From assembly GCF_006438925.1 (NCBI RefSeq), contig NZ_RCZA01000011.1, positions 188,343-252,342 of the forward strand: a DNA stretch of 64,000 nt, written 5' to 3'. Made by a program: the position numbers and the translations under genes. The notes under the pieces are model-generated. The model was not told where the DNA came from and did not search any database. It saw only the letters and a program-made list of their open reading frames with translations. The stretch is from Pseudomonas mandelii (GTDB lineage: Bacteria > Pseudomonadota > Gammaproteobacteria > Pseudomonadales > Pseudomonadaceae). Positions 60,147-64,000 of this stretch are shown piece after piece; positions within the stretch are counted from its first letter, which is position 1, and the number at the start of each line of letters is the position of its first letter.

Positions 60147-63100
60147 GCGCGCGCCTCCTCGCTGTTCAATGAACGCCAAGGCGCTTCAAGCAACGGCCGG
60201 TACAACGCGTTGCACCAATCCGGGAACGTTTCGTCTGCGGCAAGCGAGTCGAAGTCGGCAAACTGTCGGGCGAGTGCCGGGCTTTCGCGACGCTCGCCGT
60301 CGGAGGTCAAGCCATCACCTTCATAGGCCTTGCGGGCTGCGGCCTGGGCTTTGACCGGATCAGTTTGACCAAGCCATGCGAAGCCGGTCTTCACCGCAAT
60401 CGGCAGTGGTTGACGCATGCCCGTTTGCCAAGCCATTAACAGGTCGCCCAGAATCCGCAAGGCTGCATCCTCCGGCATCGGACCGAGCAGCAGACTGTCG
60501 TCGCTGGCCACCAACGCGGTGGTCATCGCCATACCACTGGCGCAGGCAACCAGATGATTGACCCATGGCCGTGTCAGCCGATGCCATTTGCGCGATTTGA
60601 TTGAGCCGATGCTGTTGGGGATTGTAGTGACTGATAGCAAACCACCGTCCGCACGTTGATGCAGGCCGCTGAGCCAACCTTCCAGGCGCAGACCCAGCAA
60701 TTCCAGACTCACTGGCAGAGCGTTGGTGAGCGGCGTTGGCCATAGCGCCAAAAGCTGTTGGTAACGCTGCAGCAGATCCGGCAACGGTTCGATCAACTCT
60801 CGCTGAAGGCATTCGCCGAACCCGGCCATGGGCAGAAGCCCACTGTTTTGCAAACGTTTTGCCTGTGCTTCCAGTACCTGGTCGGTGCTGTCCAGATGTC
60901 CCAGCGCCGCTTCGAGCAAGCTGTCGCTGAGGCTGTAACGTTGCAACGCGTCGAGTACAAATGGCTCTTCATCAGCCAAGGGCACTTCAGCCGCTTCGAA
61001 ATACACTTTCAGACGCTGACTGAAGAAATGTCGCACAGGATTACGCAGGAAGTCCTGCAGTTGACCGAGACTTAGCGGCTCCTCCTGAACATAGGGATCA
61101 AGGACCTCGATATCAGTCGACGCCTCACTGGTTTGATGCAGCACCTGCCATTCATTCGCGTAGCTAAACAAATCATCGCCTTCATGGAAGTAGCGGGCGC
61201 TGAACGGTTGCAGTGGATGTTCCTGAGTGATGGCCTCAAGCAGATCTTCGTCGACATCATGCAGTCGCCAACCGCTGGCCAGATGATCTCGCAATTGGCC
61301 AATCAGTACCGACGCAGGGCGTTCACTGTTATCGCGAATGCTGCGACCGACCCAGCTGATATAGAGTTGGTCACGTGCCGACAACAGCGCTTCCAACAGC
61401 AGATAGCGGTCATCTTCACGTCGGGAGCGATCGCCAGGGCGGTAGTCACTGCCCATGAGGTCGAAGTCCAGTGGCGGCTGTGCGCGCGGGTAGTCCCCGT
61501 CATTCATACCCAGCAGACAGACCAGTTTGAACGGGATCGCTCGCATGGGCATCAAGGTGCAAAAGTTAACCGCACCGGCCAGAAAACGCTGGGACAGGCG
61601 GCCTTGGTCGAGACCGGCGAGCCAGGCTTCACGGACCACGGTCAACGGCAGCTCATCATACAAACCAACTGACTCGCAGGTCTCAAGCCAGGTTTCACGC
61701 AGCTCTTCGAGTTGGGCCAACACGTAGTCGTCATGCTCGTTACTGGCCAGGAAAAACAACTGAACCAGTGCGTGCAATCGAAAGCCCCATTGTTTGGGAG
61801 CTGCGGGTAGAGAGAGCTCCTGGTGGGCAATCTCCAATGCGTCCAGCAGCGCGACCAAAGGCCCAATGAGCGCGGCATCCAGACCACCGATCTCGTCGTA
61901 GGGTTCGATACCCTCGCAAGCACTGGCACTGCCCACGGCATAACCGAGCAGCATCCGTCGCAGGCCGAAACGCCAACTGTTTTGTTCCAGCTCCTGCGGC
62001 AGACCGAGACCCGCGCGCTGCTCGGCATTCATGCCCCAGCGGATGCCTGCGCCTTCGATCCAACGGTGCAGGGTCGGCAGATCACGTTCCTCTACACCGA
62101 AGCGAGCGCGTAGTGCAGGAACATCCAGCAGATCGAGGATCTCGCTCACGGGGAAACGGCTGTCGGGCAGTTTGAGCAGATGTTCGATAGCAATCAGTAA
62201 CGGGTCGCGACCACGCTGGCCTTGATCTGCGAGCGTGAAGGGAATGAAACGCGGATCGTTGCGTTCAAGCTGAGCAAATACCGCACGAATATGCGGTGCG
62301 TAGCTGTCGATGTCCGGGACCATCACGATCACATCGCGAGGCCTTAAGTCTGGATCAGCACTGAAGCGTGCAAGCAACTGGTCGTGGAGGATCTCCACTT
62401 CGCGCTGGGCGCTATGGGCAATGTGAAAACGGATCGACTCGTCCATCGCCGGATCGACAGCTGGCCAGCGCTCGCGAGTCTCGTTCAAGGGACGCAACTC
62501 AAGAATGTCGTCCTGCAATTGATTGAGCATGTTCTGTGGATGGCTATCGCTGAACAGGTCGATACGGCCATCGCGGAATGCCGAGCGATAGCTGTTGGGA
62601 TCGTCGTAGCTGTCGAGCAGATTGATATAGTCCCGCCCCTGCTTGCCCCATGCCGCCAGTAGTGGATGGGCATGCTGGTGAAGGGTTTGCGGGTCGAGCA
62701 CAACCGGCATTCCGCTCTTGCGAGCCTGACGCTTGTATTGATGCCGCAACAGGTCTTTATCGGCGACGATGTCTGCCCAATGGTGACGACACGGGTTGTG
62801 CACGCAGAGCAGAACCTGGCTGAAGCGCGCCAGCCCCGCCAGTGCTTCCAGGGCTTGTGCGGGCAGTGAAGAAATCCCGAAAACGATCACCCGTGAAGGC
62901 AATCCGCTTGGGGCTACGTCGAGGCTGTTGATGCGCTCGATAAACCGTTGATGGACGCCGGCTCGGCTTTGCGCCATGCCTTGTTCACCCACATCCAGCA
63001 ACAGCGCTCGCCACAACTCTGCCTGCCAGCAGTTAGCCGGGGTCAGAGGTTTGGATTCGCCTCTGCCATTTCGTAATTGATGGCGACCTTCTGCCCAGTC

Positions 63101-63595
63101 TTCAAGCCAGTCGGCCCGATACACCTGGTATTGGTCAAACAAATCCGCCAGCCGCTCAGCCAACTGATAGCGTTTGCGTAAATCGGTGTCATGGGTAAGG
63201 AAGCGCTGCAGCGGTTCGAAGTGCGGTTGATTGATCAACTGCGGAAGCAGACGCATAAGACGCCAGGTCAAGGGAGCTTTATCGAGCAGGGATTTGGCCG
63301 GGATTTCGTCACGTCCAAGCACCATGCGATAGAGCTGCCACATGAAGCTACCTGGTAACTGCACGTCGATGGCTGCTGCGATTCCGCAGCCGCCCATGTC
63401 ATCGTCTTCAGGGTCTTCTGCCAGTGCCAGCTTCAGCCATTGGGCGATGCCGTTGCTCTGAACCAGGGCAATTTCATTTTCCAAGGGAGCCAACGGGTAA
63501 CGCCGCATCCAGCTGACCACCAGGCTGCGCAACTCGTCCAGGCGATTGCCGTGAACCACCATAAAACCAGCACTGAGGGACGTCGCGTCCGGCAT
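60143..63595 (-). CDS. recC: exodeoxyribonuclease V gamma subunit RecC
   Basis: The protein has 1150 residues. An inactivated helicase-like fold begins with FMVVHGNRLDELRSLVVSWMRRYPLAPLENEIALVQSNGIAQWLK, then VIVMVPDIDSYAPHIRAVFAQ and FKLVCLLGMNDGDYPRAQPPLDFDLM, and ends in a nuclease-like domain without the catalytic residues. RecC recognises Chi and holds RecB and RecD together. ATG 63595 (MPDATSL) has AAGGAAG at good spacing; a start 8 codons earlier is less likely. It is the first gene of the rec operon, 115 bases from the 5S rRNA terminator. Confidence 0.96.
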   Translation of the reverse strand: MPDATSLSAGFMVVHGNRLDELRSLVVSWMRRYPLAPLENEIALVQSNGIAQWLKLALAEDPEDDDMGGCGIAAAIDVQLPGSFMWQLYRMVLGRDEIPAKSLLDKAPLTWRLMRLLPQLINQPHFEPLQRFLTHDTDLRKRYQLAERLADLFDQYQVYRADWLEDWAEGRHQLRNGRGESKPLTPANCWQAELWRALLLDVGEQGMAQSRAGVHQRFIERINSLDVAPSGLPSRVIVFGISSLPAQALEALAGLARFSQVLLCVHNPCRHHWADIVADKDLLRHQYKRQARKSGMPVVLDPQTLHQHAHPLLAAWGKQGRDYINLLDSYDDPNSYRSAFRDGRIDLFSDSHPQNMLNQLQDDILELRPLNETRERWPAVDPAMDESIRFHIAHSAQREVEILHDQLLARFSADPDLRPRDVIVMVPDIDSYAPHIRAVFAQLERNDPRFIPFTLADQGQRGRDPLLIAIEHLLKLPDSRFPVSEILDLLDVPALRARFGVEERDLPTLHRWIEGAGIRWGMNAEQRAGLGLPQELEQNSWRFGLRRMLLGYAVGSASACEGIEPYDEIGGLDAALIGPLVALLDALEIAHQELSLPAAPKQWGFRLHALVQLFFLASNEHDDYVLAQLEELRETWLETCESVGLYDELPLTVVREAWLAGLDQGRLSQRFLAGAVNFCTLMPMRAIPFKLVCLLGMNDGDYPRAQPPLDFDLMGSDYRPGDRSRREDDRYLLLEALLSARDQLYISWVGRSIRDNSERPASVLIGQLRDHLASGWRLHDVDEDLLEAITQEHPLQPFSARYFHEGDDLFSYANEWQVLHQTSEASTDIEVLDPYVQEEPLSLGQLQDFLRNPVRHFFSQRLKVYFEAAEVPLADEEPFVLDALQRYSLSDSLLEAALGHLDSTDQVLEAQAKRLQNSGLLPMAGFGECLQRELIEPLPDLLQRYQQLLALWPTPLTNALPVSLELLGLRLEGWLSGLHQRADGGLLSVTTIPNSIGSIKSRKWHRLTRPWVNHLVACASGMAMTTALVASDDSLLLGPMPEDAALRILGDLLMAWQTGMRQPLPIAVKTGFAWLGQTDPVKAQAAARKAYEGDGLTSDGERRESPALARQFADFDSLAADETFPDWCNALYRPLLEAPWRSLNSEEARA

Positions 63596-63702
63596 AAAGG
63601 CTTCCTTGGGAAAATACAAAAGCTAGGGCCGAACCTTAGCATTGTCGGGAGACTGTGACAGCCGGAAGCCGTCCGGTATTGCTGTACGAACTTTCCTGCG
63701 GG

Positions 63703-63741
63703 CAAAACAAAACCCCTACCTGCATACGCAGATAGGGGTTT
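63703..63741 (-). terminator. terminator of the rRNA operon
   Basis: On the minus strand AACCCCTATCTGC (63728-63740) pairs with GCAGGTAGGGGTT (63711-63723), with one G-U pair, around a 4-base loop, followed by a T-rich run (63703-63710). It lies directly after the 5S gene. Confidence 0.9.
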
Positions 63742-63752
63742 CGGAATTTAAT

Positions 63753-63869
63753 CTTGACGATGACCTACTCTCACATGGGGAAACCCCACACTACCATCGG
63801 CGATGCATCGTTTCACTGCTGAGTTCGGGATGGGATCAGGTGGTTCCAATGCTCTATGGTCGTCAAGAA
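63753..63869 (-). rRNA. rrf: 5S ribosomal RNA
   Basis: On the minus strand the sequence begins TTGACGACCATAGAGCATTG, continues with GGAACCACCTGATCCCATCC and CGAACTCAGCAGTGAAACG, and ends AGAGTAGGTCATCGTCAAG. This is a complete Pseudomonas-type 5S rRNA of about 117 bases whose ends pair. It is the last gene of an rRNA operon running leftward; the ends are approximate by one or two bases. Confidence 0.96.
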
Positions 63870-64000
63870 ATTCGGTAGCCAGGTCGTTCTCCTTACGGAT
63901 CACGCTCCAGCGAATGGGTATGCGATAGATTTGTGTGTTTCGTTTCGAATTTTCGACTTGTATCGTCTTCACACACCGCAATCTGGTGCCTTTTCAGGTC
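63870..64000 (-). other. 23S-5S intergenic spacer of the rRNA operon
   Basis: The minus-strand sequence (AGATTGCGGTGTGTGAAGAC, then TTCGAAACGAAACACACAAA) has the look of the spacer between 23S and 5S in pseudomonads. The 23S gene itself should lie just beyond the right edge of the window. Confidence 0.75.

Overview
The window looks like chromosomal DNA of a fluorescent-group Pseudomonas. The protein families, the high GC, the kyn/ant and mmsAB gene content, the REP-type repeats, and a 5S rRNA with a 23S-5S spacer of Pseudomonas type all point that way. The exact species cannot be named from sequence reading alone. No insertion sequence, prophage, CRISPR array or tRNA was seen.

Layout, left to right. 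Positions 1-4130 hold the 3' part of a DUF2252 gene and a compact, translationally coupled operon: an unrecognised 144-residue protein, a double-RecA KaiC-like protein and a cytosolic histidine kinase. Positions 4188-9107 hold an acetyltransferase, a membrane-anchored metallophosphoesterase, and a group that looks like envelope or LPS remodelling: an ArnT-like GT39 transferase, a PAP2 phosphatase and an Ais-like histidine phosphatase. An HBM-type chemoreceptor follows (9347-11266), with a candidate FliA promoter.

Positions 11498-25537 are a four-gene Tc (toxin complex) operon: a split TcA (TcaA- and TcaB-like), a TcB with an SpvB domain, and a TcC with an RHS shell. The TcC variable C-terminus carries H-G-E and C-x-x-C motifs in the arrangement of YwqJ-type zinc deaminases. 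It would be released into a target cell as a nucleic-acid or nucleotide deaminase. This is the most interesting element of the window.

Positions 25580-39178 hold metabolic and transport genes: a VOC protein; a GntP permease / RpiR regulator / D-aminoacylase operon; a SulP transporter; an epimerase and its LysR neighbour; mdaB opposite a YgiN-like monooxygenase; a TSUP exporter opposite a LysR gene; and a quinone-reductase-like gene with a MerR regulator. Three REPIN-type repeat pairs and a 30-bp perfect inverted repeat lie between these genes, and a fourth REPIN lies further right beside mmsB.

Positions 37769-50658 form a tryptophan-catabolic block: an amino-acid permease, an OprD porin and kynU on the minus strand; kynR; antR; antABC and aroP on the plus strand; then kynB-kynA on the minus strand. 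Together they would import tryptophan or kynurenine, convert it through kynurenine to anthranilate, and oxidise that to catechol. Positions 50829-54364 hold mmsAB (valine catabolism) and a LysR gene. Positions 54361-63595 hold recC-recB-recD, followed on the same strand by the end of an rRNA operon (5S). Several catabolic genes carry A-rich AAnAAnAA motifs at their ribosome-binding regions, which suggests shared Hfq/Crc catabolite repression.
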